From Lactobacillus amylolyticus DSM 11664 (lineage in GTDB: Bacteria > Bacillota > Bacilli > Lactobacillales > Lactobacillaceae): 64,000 nt of DNA. Below the pieces are notes generated by a model. That model searched no databases. It worked only from the letters and a program-made list of their open reading frames with translations, and had not been told where the DNA came from. Positions 28,381 to 38,570 of the stretch are shown here, piece by piece. Position 1 is the first letter of the stretch, and each line of letters begins with the position of its first letter. The translations under genes were made by a program, and so were the position numbers. The DNA is taken from assembly GCF_000178475.1 (NCBI RefSeq), contig NZ_ADNY01000011.1, positions 6,708-70,707 on the forward strand, given 5' to 3'.

Positions 28381-29076
28381 ATGAAGATTGCGATTATTGC
28401 CCCAATGGAAATTGAGGCTGCTTATTACCGCAAATACTTTCACTCAGAAGATAAGGAAATGTTCGGATCAACTGTATTCGAACATTTTTCTGTTAATGGT
28501 AACGATGTTTACCTTGGCTTGAGTGGAATTGGCAAAGTGCAAGCAGCTATGAATTTGGCTAGTTTATTGAGCAACGTTGATATTGACATGATTTTTATGA
28601 CAGGTTCAGCTGGTTCAATGAATCCCGACGTTCATAAAGAAGATTTGATTCTTCCTAGCGAATTTGCATACCATGATGCGCATAATACGATGGCGGGTGA
28701 TTATGTTGAAGGACAGATTCCACAAGAACCTGCACGCTTTAAGCTTGATTCACCTGAAAGAGCAAAATTTGGCCAATATTTAAAGTCTAAGGGCGTTGAT
28801 TATAAGGAAGGCTTAGTTGTAACTGGTGACTCATTTATTGCGTCTGATGCACAAAAGAAGACAATTAAGAAGAATTTTCCAGATGCACTTGGCGTAGAAA
28901 TGGAAGGAGCAGCTTTCGCACAAGTCGCATATCACTTCAATAAGCCTTTGATTGCGATGCGAGCAATCTCTGATAACGGTGATGAAGACGCCAATGAAGA
29001 CTTTGACGCTTTTGTTAAAAAAGTTGGAGCTAAGGCTGCAAAATTAATCTGTGATTATGTAGAGGAGATTGATTAA
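28381..29076 (+). CDS. mtnN: 5'-methylthioadenosine/S-adenosylhomocysteine nucleosidase
   Basis: Cleaves adenine from methylthioadenosine and S-adenosylhomocysteine, recycling the by-products of SAM use and feeding the LuxS branch. It is 231 aa. It starts with the typical IAIIAPMEIEAAYY, has LSGIGKVQAAM, the VEMEGAAFAQVA segment with the catalytic-site glutamates, and RAISDNGDEDA with the catalytic aspartate near residue 199. AGAGGAAA precedes the ATG. The stop touches the iscS start. Confidence 0.95.
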   Translation: MKIAIIAPMEIEAAYYRKYFHSEDKEMFGSTVFEHFSVNGNDVYLGLSGIGKVQAAMNLASLLSNVDIDMIFMTGSAGSMNPDVHKEDLILPSEFAYHDAHNTMAGDYVEGQIPQEPARFKLDSPERAKFGQYLKSKGVDYKEGLVVTGDSFIASDAQKKTIKKNFPDALGVEMEGAAFAQVAYHFNKPLIAMRAISDNGDEDANEDFDAFVKKVGAKAAKLICDYVEEID

Positions 29077-30234
29077 ATGAGTGAGATTTACTTAGATAAC
29101 GCTGCTACGACGCCAATGTCGCCAAAAGTAATCGATGTGATCACTGACCAAATGAAAAATGATTTTGGCAATGCTTCTAGTACGTATCAACTGGGCAGAC
29201 AGGCAAGACATGTTATCGATCAGGCACGTCATCAGATTGCGCAGGCGATTAATGCTCAAGATGGTGAGATCATCTTTACTTCTGGCGGCTCAGAAAGCAA
29301 TAATACAGCTATTTTTGGTACAGCTTACAGTCGCAAAGATATCGGCAAAAAAATAATTACCACTAAAATTGAACACCCTTCCGTTTTAAATCCGATGAAG
29401 AGATTAGAGAAACAAGGCTACGAAGTGGTTTATCTTGATGTCGACGAAAGCGGACATATTTCTCTTGATCAGTTGAAAAAGGAACTAACTCCGGACACGA
29501 TTTTGGTTTCAATCATGGCTGTCAATAATGAAGTAGGCTCAATTATGCCAATTCAAAAAATTGGTGAGCTAGTGGCTGATAGCAATGCTTATTTTCATGT
29601 AGATGCCGTTCAAGGGATGGGCTCAATTGATTTAGACGTTAAGAAGATGAAGATTGATTTCTTGTCCGTTTCTGCGCATAAAATTAATGGACCTAAATTC
29701 TTAGGCTTTTTATATGAAAATAGCAAGATAACGATTCCTGACCTGGTACTTGGTGGGGAGCAGGAGATGAAGCGAAGAGCCGGAACGGAAAACGTTCCTG
29801 GTATTGCCGGCTTTGGCGAAGCTGTTAAAGAGTTAATGACGATTGGCCATGCCTCTCTGCAAAAGAAATATAAGCATTTTCAAGATATTATTTTGAATAC
29901 GCTTGATAAAGCAGGGATCAAGTATCATATTAATGGTGGACGAGGAGAAAATGTCTCTCATCACGTCTTGAATTTGCAGATTGATGGTGTCTCCACTACT
30001 GTTTTGCAAACGATGCTTGATTTAAATGGCTATGCAGTGTCTGGCGGATCAGCATGTACAGCAGGTTCACTAGAGCCTTCACATGTTTTGATTGCTTGTT
30101 TTGGAGCTGATTCTCCTAGAATCAAGGAATCTATCCGGATTTCTTTTGGTCGTTACAATACAGATGAAGAAGTCAGCCGGTTTGCAAAGAAATTGGCAGA
30201 AATTGCTCAAGAAAAACAATCCAGTGAAAAATAG
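29077..30234 (+). CDS. Cysteine desulfurase (IscS-type)
   Basis: PLP enzyme that takes sulfur from cysteine and holds it as persulfide. At 385 aa it has the PLP lysine K202 in SVSAHKINGPKFLG and the active cysteine C327 in SGGSACTAGSLEPSH. It begins directly after mtnN and stands one gene before mnmA, so it most likely supplies MnmA for 2-thiouridine in tRNA. A second desulfurase lies next to thiI at the window start, one partner for each thiolase. Confidence 0.92.
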   Translation: MSEIYLDNAATTPMSPKVIDVITDQMKNDFGNASSTYQLGRQARHVIDQARHQIAQAINAQDGEIIFTSGGSESNNTAIFGTAYSRKDIGKKIITTKIEHPSVLNPMKRLEKQGYEVVYLDVDESGHISLDQLKKELTPDTILVSIMAVNNEVGSIMPIQKIGELVADSNAYFHVDAVQGMGSIDLDVKKMKIDFLSVSAHKINGPKFLGFLYENSKITIPDLVLGGEQEMKRRAGTENVPGIAGFGEAVKELMTIGHASLQKKYKHFQDIILNTLDKAGIKYHINGGRGENVSHHVLNLQIDGVSTTVLQTMLDLNGYAVSGGSACTAGSLEPSHVLIACFGADSPRIKESIRISFGRYNTDEEVSRFAKKLAEIAQEKQSSEK

Positions 30235-30270
30235 TTGCTTTCAAAAAGAAAGTAACTTATTATTAATAAG
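30233..30270 (+). other. Two adjacent hairpins between iscS and the DUF1831 gene
   Basis: AGTTGCTTTC (30233-30242) pairs with GAAAGTAACT (30248-30257), and CTTATT (30256-30261) pairs with AATAAG (30265-30270). They overlap by two bases and so exclude each other in part. The second ends just before the ribosome-binding site of the next gene. There is no T run, so mRNA processing or translation control is more likely than termination. Confidence 0.5.
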
Positions 30271-30282
30271 CGAGGAATTAAA

Positions 30283-30624
30283 ATGGCAAATACAGTTGTG
30301 ATTAATGGTGATAAACGAAAATTCACTTTGAGTCCGGATATTAAGTTATATGCTTTAATTGATGCAGGCTTTATGAAGACTGCTAAAGGCAATTTTAACT
30401 ATGAACATCCCTTGTATAATGATTCACCTTATAATGCGCCAACTAAGCTCAAGATTACAATCAACAAGGAATTGTCACATCTGACCATGGTTGTTACTGA
30501 TCGCAATGGTTTGCAAAAGGTTAATATTTTTAAGAACAAGCAATTGGCCCCAACTGTCGATCTTTTAAATTATATTTTGAAAGATTTGGAGGAGCGTAAA
30601 ATTATTGTTCCAGTAAAGGATTGA
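30283..30624 (+). CDS. DUF1831 family protein
   Basis: A 113-aa soluble protein of the DUF1831 family, small proteins commonly found next to a cysteine desulfurase in lactobacilli. It starts MANTVVINGDKRKFTLSP and has a conserved YALIDAGFMKTAKGNFNYEHPL stretch, quoted here in part only. It lies between iscS and mnmA, which suggests a role in the sulfur relay to tRNA, but no activity is known. GCGAGG precedes the ATG. Confidence 0.75.
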   Translation: MANTVVINGDKRKFTLSPDIKLYALIDAGFMKTAKGNFNYEHPLYNDSPYNAPTKLKITINKELSHLTMVVTDRNGLQKVNIFKNKQLAPTVDLLNYILKDLEERKIIVPVKD

Positions 30625-31758
<1,134 letters not shown>

Positions 31759-31765
31759 TTAGAAC

Positions 31766-31808
31766 AAACAGAGATAAAACGAGCAAAGTTTTATCTCTGT
31801 TTTTTTTT
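31766..31808 (+). terminator. Rho-independent terminator after mnmA
   Basis: ACAGAGATAAAAC pairs perfectly with GTTTTATCTCTGT (31788-31800) around GAGCAAA, then runs into eight or more T. It ends the sulfur-transfer operon. Confidence 0.92.
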
Positions 31809-31868
31809 AAAGAAAAATTTTGATGGTAAACTAATATTGTATAGACCAATATGTGAGAAAGGAAATCA

Positions 31869-32699
31869 ATGATGTATAAACTTATTGCCTGTGACCTTGA
31901 TGAAACCTTAATCAGTGATGATTCAACAATTTGTGAACGTAACCGCGAGGCAATCAAAAAGGCACTGTCACTAGGAGTAAAATTTGTTCCGGCAACGGGC
32001 AGAGGCTATGTTGCAATTGCTAATATTTTAAGAGAGTTGAACTTGTACAATAAGGCTGATGAATACGTGATTTCTTTTAATGGTGGCTGCATTAGTGAAA
32101 ACAAGGATAATCAGATTTTAAAATTTACTGGCATCCCTTTTAAGAAGGCAGAAGAGTTATTTAATATTGGCAAGAACTTTGACGTCTGCATTCACGTTTA
32201 TACTAAGGAAAAAGTATACTTGTACCATGCTAGCGATGATGAATTTGATTATATGAAAGTACGTCATCCTGTTGAAAAGATTGATGATCAAACTGATCTT
32301 AGCTTCTTAAAAGGTGAAAAAATTGCCAAGATGATTTATGGCAATCAAAATATGAACTATCTTCATGAAGTAGCAGATAAGATCAAAAACGAAACCGCTG
32401 ATTTAGATGTTTCATATTCATCTAACAGATTTTTGGAATTAAATCATGCTGGCATCAATAAGGGTACCGGTTTAATCTGGTTAGCTGATAAGCTTGGCAT
32501 TAAGCCTGAAGAAACAATGGCGCTTGGTGATAACTGGAATGATCTGTCAATGATTCAAGCTGCTGGTTTAGGAATTGGGATGCAAAATGCCGTTCCTGAT
32601 ATGAAAAAGGACTGTGATTTTATTACTGCAGCTAATAACAATCAAGGCGGGGTTGGCGAAGCAATTGAACGGTTTATTTTAAAGTCAGCTAAGGATTAA
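31869..32699 (+). CDS. Cof-type HAD phosphatase
   Basis: A 276-aa HAD-IIB hydrolase. Motif I is LIACDLDETLISDD, a Cof-type C2 cap fills the middle, and the end carries KGTGLIWLADKLGIKPEETMALGDNWNDLSMI with the lysine and the metal-binding acids, quoted in part. Members dephosphorylate sugar phosphates or flavin and pyridoxal phosphates; the substrate cannot be assigned. Two ATGs in tandem (31869 and 31872) follow AAAGGA. It is flanked by a terminator upstream and a new promoter downstream. Confidence 0.88.
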   Translation: MMYKLIACDLDETLISDDSTICERNREAIKKALSLGVKFVPATGRGYVAIANILRELNLYNKADEYVISFNGGCISENKDNQILKFTGIPFKKAEELFNIGKNFDVCIHVYTKEKVYLYHASDDEFDYMKVRHPVEKIDDQTDLSFLKGEKIAKMIYGNQNMNYLHEVADKIKNETADLDVSYSSNRFLELNHAGINKGTGLIWLADKLGIKPEETMALGDNWNDLSMIQAAGLGIGMQNAVPDMKKDCDFITAANNNQGGVGEAIERFILKSAKD

Positions 32700-32715
32700 A
32701 CTTAAGTCATATTTT

Positions 32716-32724
32716 TGCTACAAT
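32716..32724 (+). promoter_or_regulatory. Extended -10 promoter before the histidine phosphatase gene
   Basis: TG at 32716-32717 and TACAAT at 32719-32724; a poor -35 (TTAAAC) lies about 17 bases further upstream. The short leader contains the AAGGAGA ribosome-binding site. Confidence 0.5.
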
Positions 32725-32746
32725 GGTCTCTAAGGAGATAAAAATT

Positions 32747-33406
32747 ATGCAAATTTATTTTGTTCGTCATGGAAAAACTGAATGGAATTTAGCCAGTCGC
32801 TTTCAAGGTGGTCACGGAGATTCACCCCTATTGCCCCAAAGTCTAAAAGATATCCAAAAACTTGGAAAGTATTTAAAAGGCACCAAGTTTCGTGGTATTT
32901 TTGCTAGTCCTCTTCAAAGAGCTTTTAATACGGCTCAGGGCATAGATGATGCAATGAACGCTAAGTTGCCAGTAGTGATTGATGAACGCTTGCGTGAGTT
33001 CAATTTGGGCGATATAGAAGGCATGAAGTTCGACGATGCTGCCAAAAAGTATCCTAAACAAATTGATAACTTTTGGCATCATCCTGATCAATACGATCCA
33101 CGAGAATTGCATGGCGAAACCTACGAACATGTTATTGCACGCGGCAAAGATTTTGCTACAGAAATGGCTCAGCGCTTTCCAGAAGATGACGATAAAATCT
33201 TGGCAGTTAGTCATGGTGCTGCTTTATCAGCAATCATGGGTGGTTTATTAGGCTATCCTTTAAAAGACGTACGTAAACGTGGCGGCTTGAGCAACACCAG
33301 TTTGACGGTTCTGGAGACTAAAGATGGTGGCAAAACTTTCCATTCGGTAATCTGGAATGAGACGGATTATTTAGGAAGAAAACTTTCAAAAACTGATTCA
33401 CTTTAA
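32747..33406 (+). CDS. Histidine phosphatase (phosphoglycerate mutase-like)
   Basis: A 219-aa member of the histidine phosphatase superfamily. The catalytic motif is VRHGKTEWN near the start; the second histidine appears in AVSHGAALSA and the acid in REFNLGDIEGM. The sequence resembles broad-specificity phosphatases rather than glycolytic mutase. ATG 32747 has AAGGAGA 8 bases before it; the in-frame ATG at 32723 is upstream of that site. One base separates it from the TPR gene. Confidence 0.85.
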   Translation: MQIYFVRHGKTEWNLASRFQGGHGDSPLLPQSLKDIQKLGKYLKGTKFRGIFASPLQRAFNTAQGIDDAMNAKLPVVIDERLREFNLGDIEGMKFDDAAKKYPKQIDNFWHHPDQYDPRELHGETYEHVIARGKDFATEMAQRFPEDDDKILAVSHGAALSAIMGGLLGYPLKDVRKRGGLSNTSLTVLETKDGGKTFHSVIWNETDYLGRKLSKTDSL

Positions 33407-33407
33407 A

Positions 33408-34046
33408 ATGGATAAAAAAATAGCAGACTTATATGACGCGGGCAAAGTTGACCGCGCCATTCACTTATTAATTAAAAAAATTGATGATCACCCGCAAAAT
33501 GTTGAAAACTATTTGCAGTTATCGACATACTTGCTTGAGCAGGGCAGCAGCGATCAAGCACAAAAGCTGCTTGAACAGGCTGAACATTTGGTAAAAAAGC
33601 CTCAAGAGCTCTACTATAATCTGGCTGTTTGTTATTACAGTCAAGGTGATTTTGATAAAGCTTTGGCTTTGCTTGATCAAATTGAAAATGATGATTTGAC
33701 TTTATATCAAAAAGCACTAGTTTATTTAAAACTGGGACAGGGTCAAAAGGCACTTGCATATGCATTAACCATCAAAAAAATTGACGAGCGAGTTTTAGAA
33801 CTGATTGGCGATATTTGGCTTAGTCTAGGCAATTTAAAACAGGCTGAGACAAGCTATCTAAAAATTCCAGAAGAAAAAAGAACAGCAAAAGTTTATTTTC
33901 TTTTAGGAGTTAGTTTATTCGCTGATAATCGTGATCAAGCAGAAAAGTATTTTGCTCAGGCAAAACAAATGGATCCAAAATATTATCAAGAAACGCAGCA
34001 GCAATATGGTAATTTACTAGGCTTAATAAGCGGCAAGGACAATTAA
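33408..34046 (+). CDS. Tetratricopeptide repeat protein (YrrB-like)
   Basis: A 212-aa cytoplasmic protein made of five or six TPR helices, such as ELYYNLAVCYYSQGDFDKAL and KVYFLLGVSLFADNRDQAEK. In B. subtilis a TPR protein, YrrB, also lies between the mnmA region and recD2, and this order is kept here. TPR proteins scaffold other proteins; the partner is unknown. It is separated from recD2 by one base, so the two are probably made together. Confidence 0.8.
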   Translation: MDKKIADLYDAGKVDRAIHLLIKKIDDHPQNVENYLQLSTYLLEQGSSDQAQKLLEQAEHLVKKPQELYYNLAVCYYSQGDFDKALALLDQIENDDLTLYQKALVYLKLGQGQKALAYALTIKKIDERVLELIGDIWLSLGNLKQAETSYLKIPEEKRTAKVYFLLGVSLFADNRDQAEKYFAQAKQMDPKYYQETQQQYGNLLGLISGKDN

Positions 34047-34047
34047 A

Positions 34048-36402
34048 ATGGTTAAATTTACAGGAAAAGTCAACGGCATTGTCTTTGAAAATGATCAGGA
34101 TATGTTCAAAATCCTTGATGTAGAAATACTTGGCAAACTTGAAGGCTATCCTCGTGATGAAATAAAGGTCACCGGCAGCTTTGGCGAAATCCAGATTGCA
34201 GGACGCTATCAATTTGATGGTCGCCTGATTATGCATGACAAATTTGGCCTGCAATTTCGTTCAGATAGCTATCAACAAGTGATGCCACATGAGGAAGGCA
34301 GTTTGACCAAATATTTAAGTTCAAACAAATTTCCTGGCATCGGCTTAAAAGCAGCAGGAAAAATTATTGATGAACTTGGAATTAATGCCTTGGATGTTTT
34401 GAAAAATAATCCTGCTAAGATCGATACCTTGGCCTTAACGCAAAAGCAGAAGGACAGTCTTTTATCAGGAATTAATTCAATGGACTCCTTTTCAGAGATA
34501 ATTTTAAAATTAGCCCAATATGGCGTTAAGAAGAAGGTTGCCACTCGTCTATATCAGTTCTATCATGGCGAGGCCTTAAAAAAGCTGCAGCAAAATCCCT
34601 ATGCAGCGATTGCTGAAGTGCAAGGCTATGGCTTTAAAACGGCAGATATCATTGGTCGTGAATTAAATATTAAGGCCGATGATCCTAAGAGAATCCAAGG
34701 GGCAGTTTATCAAGTTTTAATTGATGCTTTAACCAGCAGTGGCGATACTTATGTTGGATTAGCTGAATTGTTAACTGAAAGCAGTAAAATGCTTGATATT
34801 TCGGCCTTTGATCCAATTGCTAAAGAAGTAAATACGCTGCAAAAGAACGGTAAAGTTGTCGTTGATGGTGAAAATGTAGCTATATCTAATATTTATGAAA
34901 CTGAAGTAAATATTGCCCGAACGCTAAAAAATTTAGTACAACGCCGGCAAGACCAGCATGACGAAACATACTCTGATAGCGAGATGGAAGATGCTATTGA
35001 AGAAGCCGAAAAAAAGTTAAAAATCAAGTATGATGATACACAAAAGGCTGCAATCAAAAATGCTTTGAATAATCCAGTTTCGATTTTGACAGGTGGTCCC
35101 GGAACTGGAAAAACAACGATTATTAACGGTATCTTGCTGTCTTTACGGCAGTTGGCCGATATTCCAGCTTCTGCATTATACAGTGAAGACCCACCGTTTT
35201 TACTAGCTGCACCAACAGGCAGAGCAGCTAAAAGAATGGGTGAAATCACCGGCATTGCTGCAAAAACTATTCACCGGTTGCTTGGTCTAGGAATTGGCGA
35301 AACTGATGAAGCCGAACTCAACGAATTGAATGGAGAAATTTTAATTATTGATGAGATGTCAATGGTTGACATGTTCCTGTTTAAGCAATTGGTCTCTAGC
35401 ATCAATCAAACTCGGCATATCGTCTTTGTTGGAGATAAGGATCAGCTGCCATCAGTCGGAGCTGGGAATGTTTTTAGTGATCTGATCAAATCACATGCTT
35501 TTCCAACAACGATTTTGAAACAAATTCACCGTCAAGGCGATGATTCGACGATTATTACCTTAGCCCATGACGTAAATGACGGCAAAAATCAGGATGAGCT
35601 GTTCAAGAAAACCAAAAACTATTCATTTATCCCTTGTCAGCCGCAATTAGTCGGCGAAGCTGTCGGACAAATTGTCGAATTGGCGTTAAAACGGGGGTTT
35701 TCTAAAGATGATATTCAAGTCCTCGGTGCAATGTATCACGGCAATGGTGGCATTATTAATTTGAATGATATTTTGCAGGAAATTATGAATCCACCAAAAG
35801 CCAAAAGCAAACAGGTTGAGGCTCATAACGAAAATTTCCGTATTGGTGATCGAGTTTTGCAGCTGCAGAACAATCCTGAAAAAGACATTTACAACGGACA
35901 GATTGGTAAAGTCGTCGGCATTGATGATCACAGTTCCGATAAATGTTTGATTGCCAATTTTGATGAACGTGAGGTTGAATTTAATAAAAAAGACCTGTCT
36001 GATTTGACACGGGCTTACGCAATTACTATTCATAAATCACAAGGGTCTGAGTTTCCGCTGGTAGTTTTGAATTTAACTATGCAAAATTACGTCATGCTAA
36101 AAAGAAATCTTCTTTATACAGCAATTACGCGAGCGGAGAAGAATCTCGTGCTAGTAGGTGAGCCGCGAGCATATATTACGGCTTTAAATACTCCTGGCAA
36201 TGATCGAAAGACCGGCTTAACTGCAAAGTTGCAAAAAGAACTGAAAGTTGATCAGTCAAATGATGATGCTGCAAAAACTGCAAAAAAGCTGCCACCAAAA
36301 TCAGCAGAACAAGAAGATTATATTTTAACTAAAGAAAAAATCTATTCAGGTGAAATTGATCCAATGATTGGGATGCAGGATATTAGCTTAAAAGCTCGTT
36401 AA
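34048..36402 (+). CDS. recD2: RecD2-type 5'-3' DNA helicase
   Basis: A 784-aa SF1B helicase found in bacteria that lack RecBCD, involved in repair and fork processing. The N-terminal half holds an OB-like region and helix-hairpin-helix units (such as FPGIGLKAAGKIIDELG). Walker A is GGPGTGKTT starting at G349, Walker B is LIIDEMSMVD, and the late motifs include AYAITIHKSQGSEFP and YTAITRA. The C-terminal 60 residues are lysine-rich and variable. The gene ends at a hairpin terminator. Confidence 0.94.
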   Translation: MVKFTGKVNGIVFENDQDMFKILDVEILGKLEGYPRDEIKVTGSFGEIQIAGRYQFDGRLIMHDKFGLQFRSDSYQQVMPHEEGSLTKYLSSNKFPGIGLKAAGKIIDELGINALDVLKNNPAKIDTLALTQKQKDSLLSGINSMDSFSEIILKLAQYGVKKKVATRLYQFYHGEALKKLQQNPYAAIAEVQGYGFKTADIIGRELNIKADDPKRIQGAVYQVLIDALTSSGDTYVGLAELLTESSKMLDISAFDPIAKEVNTLQKNGKVVVDGENVAISNIYETEVNIARTLKNLVQRRQDQHDETYSDSEMEDAIEEAEKKLKIKYDDTQKAAIKNALNNPVSILTGGPGTGKTTIINGILLSLRQLADIPASALYSEDPPFLLAAPTGRAAKRMGEITGIAAKTIHRLLGLGIGETDEAELNELNGEILIIDEMSMVDMFLFKQLVSSINQTRHIVFVGDKDQLPSVGAGNVFSDLIKSHAFPTTILKQIHRQGDDSTIITLAHDVNDGKNQDELFKKTKNYSFIPCQPQLVGEAVGQIVELALKRGFSKDDIQVLGAMYHGNGGIINLNDILQEIMNPPKAKSKQVEAHNENFRIGDRVLQLQNNPEKDIYNGQIGKVVGIDDHSSDKCLIANFDEREVEFNKKDLSDLTRAYAITIHKSQGSEFPLVVLNLTMQNYVMLKRNLLYTAITRAEKNLVLVGEPRAYITALNTPGNDRKTGLTAKLQKELKVDQSNDDAAKTAKKLPPKSAEQEDYILTKEKIYSGEIDPMIGMQDISLKAR

Positions 36403-36468
36403 TCGATTCTAAAAGCCAGTAAAATAAGTTAAAATATTAGATGTTAGAGTCAAAGTCCAATGTTATTC

Positions 36469-36498
36469 GCCCTAAGTTTAGCTTGGGGCTTTTGTTTT
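36469..36498 (+). terminator. Terminator-like hairpin after recD2
   Basis: GCCCTAAG (36469-36476) pairs with CTTGGGGC (36482-36489) with one G-U pair, loop TTTAG, then TTTTGTTTT. It lies only about 20 bases before the next start codon, so any transcript of the next two genes must either read through it or begin after it. Confidence 0.7.
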
Positions 36499-36516
36499 GG
36501 GAAAAGAAGAATTGCA

Positions 36517-37131
36517 ATGAGTTCATATTATGAATTAAAATGGCACGATGAAGATTTATCTAAATATTCAACAGATAAGCTCTACTTTATTTGGAATGTA
36601 GTTAAGCAGCCGCTTCGCCCTGAATATCGACAAATGCTAGGAGAATTAAAGTGGCGTCAAGCTAAGAAGAAGCAAACGAATACTTTAGCCAAAATTAAAG
36701 AGATTATTTCTTTGCGGACAGATAGAAATGAATTACGTAAAGCTTGGTTGAAGTTGCATCCGCAAGCTAAAAAAGAAAGAACAGGGAAAACCATCTCCGA
36801 ATTAGCGCAGATGCTGCCAGAAATTTCGAAGCAATTAGGGGCTTTTATTGAATTAGAAAATATCGAAATAAAATACTTTGGCAATGATGGTGAACCTTAT
36901 TATGAATTGACAGATTTTAGGGATGTCTTTCCGAATAATTACTTAAAGAGTGGTTTTAAAAAATATGGAATTGCCGAAAAGAAGTTTTTACAACTAATAG
37001 GTAAAGCGCATCAAGAACAATATCGAAAATTACGCCAGCAAATTGAGCTTGAAGAAGACGAAAATGGCGAAATCATTATTCCATATTATGATGCGGTTGA
37101 GTTAAAACATATTTTGGAAGAAGCAGGTTAG
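36517..37131 (+). CDS. Hypothetical protein, charged and helical
   Basis: A 204-aa soluble protein I do not recognise. The N-terminal part (SSYYELKWHDEDLSKY) is followed by lysine-rich helices (about residues 40-100), and the last 40 residues are strongly acidic (ELEEDENGEIIIPYYDAVE). No membrane segment, signal peptide or catalytic motif is visible. ATG 36517 is chosen because the in-frame ATG at 36460 would encode the terminator hairpin. The ribosome-binding site is weak (GAAAAGAAGA). It is followed by the DUF1828-like gene 32 bases on. Confidence 0.6.
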   Translation: MSSYYELKWHDEDLSKYSTDKLYFIWNVVKQPLRPEYRQMLGELKWRQAKKKQTNTLAKIKEIISLRTDRNELRKAWLKLHPQAKKERTGKTISELAQMLPEISKQLGAFIELENIEIKYFGNDGEPYYELTDFRDVFPNNYLKSGFKKYGIAEKKFLQLIGKAHQEQYRKLRQQIELEEDENGEIIIPYYDAVELKHILEEAG

Positions 37132-37163
37132 AGCAAAATATTTTTAAGGAGTGCGAACAAAAG

Positions 37164-37541
37164 GTGAAGCTTAAAGCAGAATTTATTCAAAGTGAACTTG
37201 GCAATTGGGTTGCAAGAAATACCGCTGTTATTCCGGTTAGTTCAGATATCTTTGAAGTGGCGACAACTGAAATTGATTCTTATGGTGACACGATTTATTG
37301 CTTTGTTAAACAGGTTGATAATTTGTATCAAATTAGCGATGAGGGCCGAATGCTTTTTAAACTGGATCCAGGTGCAAGCGATCAAGAACTTTATGAAACA
37401 GCAGAAGCAATTGCGATAGGGGCCGGTTTTGATTATGATGAAAAGCATTGTGAAATCTCGGTAACAACCGATCAAGATAATTTAGCGCAAGCGATTGTTA
37501 AATTATCACAGCTTCAATTGGCAATATCATATTTGGGTTAA
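37164..37541 (+). CDS. DUF1828-like protein
   Basis: A 125-aa protein whose central part (IYCFVKQVDNLYQISDEGRMLF) resembles DUF1828, a small domain of unknown role that is sometimes linked to DUF1829. The start is GTG at 37164; AAGGAG lies 12 bases upstream, a long spacing. The mostly acidic sequence suggests a soluble protein. It forms a two-gene group with the unknown gene before it, between two terminators. The family call is from memory of the pattern, so moderate. Confidence 0.55.
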   Translation: MKLKAEFIQSELGNWVARNTAVIPVSSDIFEVATTEIDSYGDTIYCFVKQVDNLYQISDEGRMLFKLDPGASDQELYETAEAIAIGAGFDYDEKHCEISVTTDQDNLAQAIVKLSQLQLAISYLG

Positions 37542-37542
37542 A

Positions 37543-37575
37543 AAAAAGCTTGGTTATAAAATAACCAAGCTTTTT
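37543..37575. terminator. Bidirectional terminator between convergent genes
   Basis: AAAAGCTTGGTTAT (37544-37557) pairs perfectly with ATAACCAAGCTTTT (37561-37574) around AAA, with A and T runs on both sides. It ends the DUF1828-like gene on the plus strand and the decayed kinase on the minus strand. Confidence 0.9.
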
Positions 37576-38518
37576 ATTGTCTTAGATTAAATGAGTCAAT
37601 TTGAAATGCAACTTTGAATTTTTGCTTTTTTTGATCTTCGCCGTCAATTTGGTCATATTCTAGCTTAGAAGTGACAATATCAATTTTACTGCCGGCAATG
37701 TCATGAAAATGCGGATCATAAACATGAGAGCCGTCCTTTAACAATTTAGCAAAAAGGCGAATAAACTTATGCAAACTCGGCTTTTGAACAACGACCACAT
37801 CTAAATGATGGCTGTGAATGTTAGCTGAAGGCAAAATTGCAAATCCACCGCCAAAATATGGATGATTTGTGGTAGTGACAAAGTAGACATCATCGTATTG
37901 CAATATATGATTGTCCTTTGTTACTTTGACGGAGAAAGTGTCCTGTCGGCAAAGTACATAATAATATTAGACGCGTAAATTAAATTGCCGAGATGAAGCT
38001 TATTCAATTTTTCCTTCATTTTTTGATGATTGCTGCTGTATATGACAAAAGCATCAAACCCAATCCCAAAATTATTTACAAAATAATATGGTCGGTTGTT
38101 TTTTAACGAAGAAATAAACTTGCCACAGTCAACTGGATGATAATCTAAATTTTGTAAAAGTCGATTTACCAATTCTTCCGGCTTTTTTGATAAATGAGCA
38201 GCACGTGCAAAATCATTGCCAGAACCAGCAGGGAGATAGGTAATTGGCGTTTCGGGATGATTTGAAGTTTTAATTCCATTGAGAATTTCGTTTAAAGATC
38301 CATCTCCGCCAATAACAATCAAAATTTCATTTTCTAGATGGGCGAGGTTGCCATAGTTTTTAGCTAAGCTGATTAATTCTCCAGAATAATTGCTTATTGG
38401 TAATCAAAGGGTAGGAGCTTCTCCTGCAAAACTTTGCTAAGCTCGGAAAAAGTCTCACAAGCTTGGCCATTGCCCGCCACGGGATTCAAAAGTAAATGTA
38501 TTTTTTAATATTTTGCAT
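37574..38518 (-). pseudogene. Diacylglycerol/lipid kinase (DagK/YegS-BmrU family), three frameshifts
   Basis: The minus strand from ATG 38518 carries a full lipid kinase broken by three single-base deletions: in an A run (plus-strand T6, 38501-38506), at CAAATA reduced to CAATA (about 38397) and in a G run (plus-strand CC, 37942-37943). Restoring one base at each gives exactly 315 codons plus stop. The pieces then read HLLLNPVAGNGQA, IVIGGDGSLNEILNGI (the nucleotide-binding GGDGT-like motif), LPAGSGNDFARAA and a late VYDPHFHDIAG. The product would phosphorylate membrane lipid or diacylglycerol. As it stands no functional protein is expected. It shares the terminator at 37543. Confidence 0.9.
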
Positions 38519-38535
38519 TTTTGACTTGTTTTTCT

Positions 38536-38561
38536 AAAAAAAAGAAAACCCTTGCGGGCTT
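38536..38561 (-). terminator. Terminator of rnjA
   Basis: On the minus strand AAGCCC and GGGTT enclose a GCAA tetraloop (plus 38547-38561), followed by a T-rich tract that corresponds to the plus-strand A run at 38536-38543. It lies 10 bases after the rnjA stop. Confidence 0.75.
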
Positions 38562-38570
38562 CTTTTAAAT

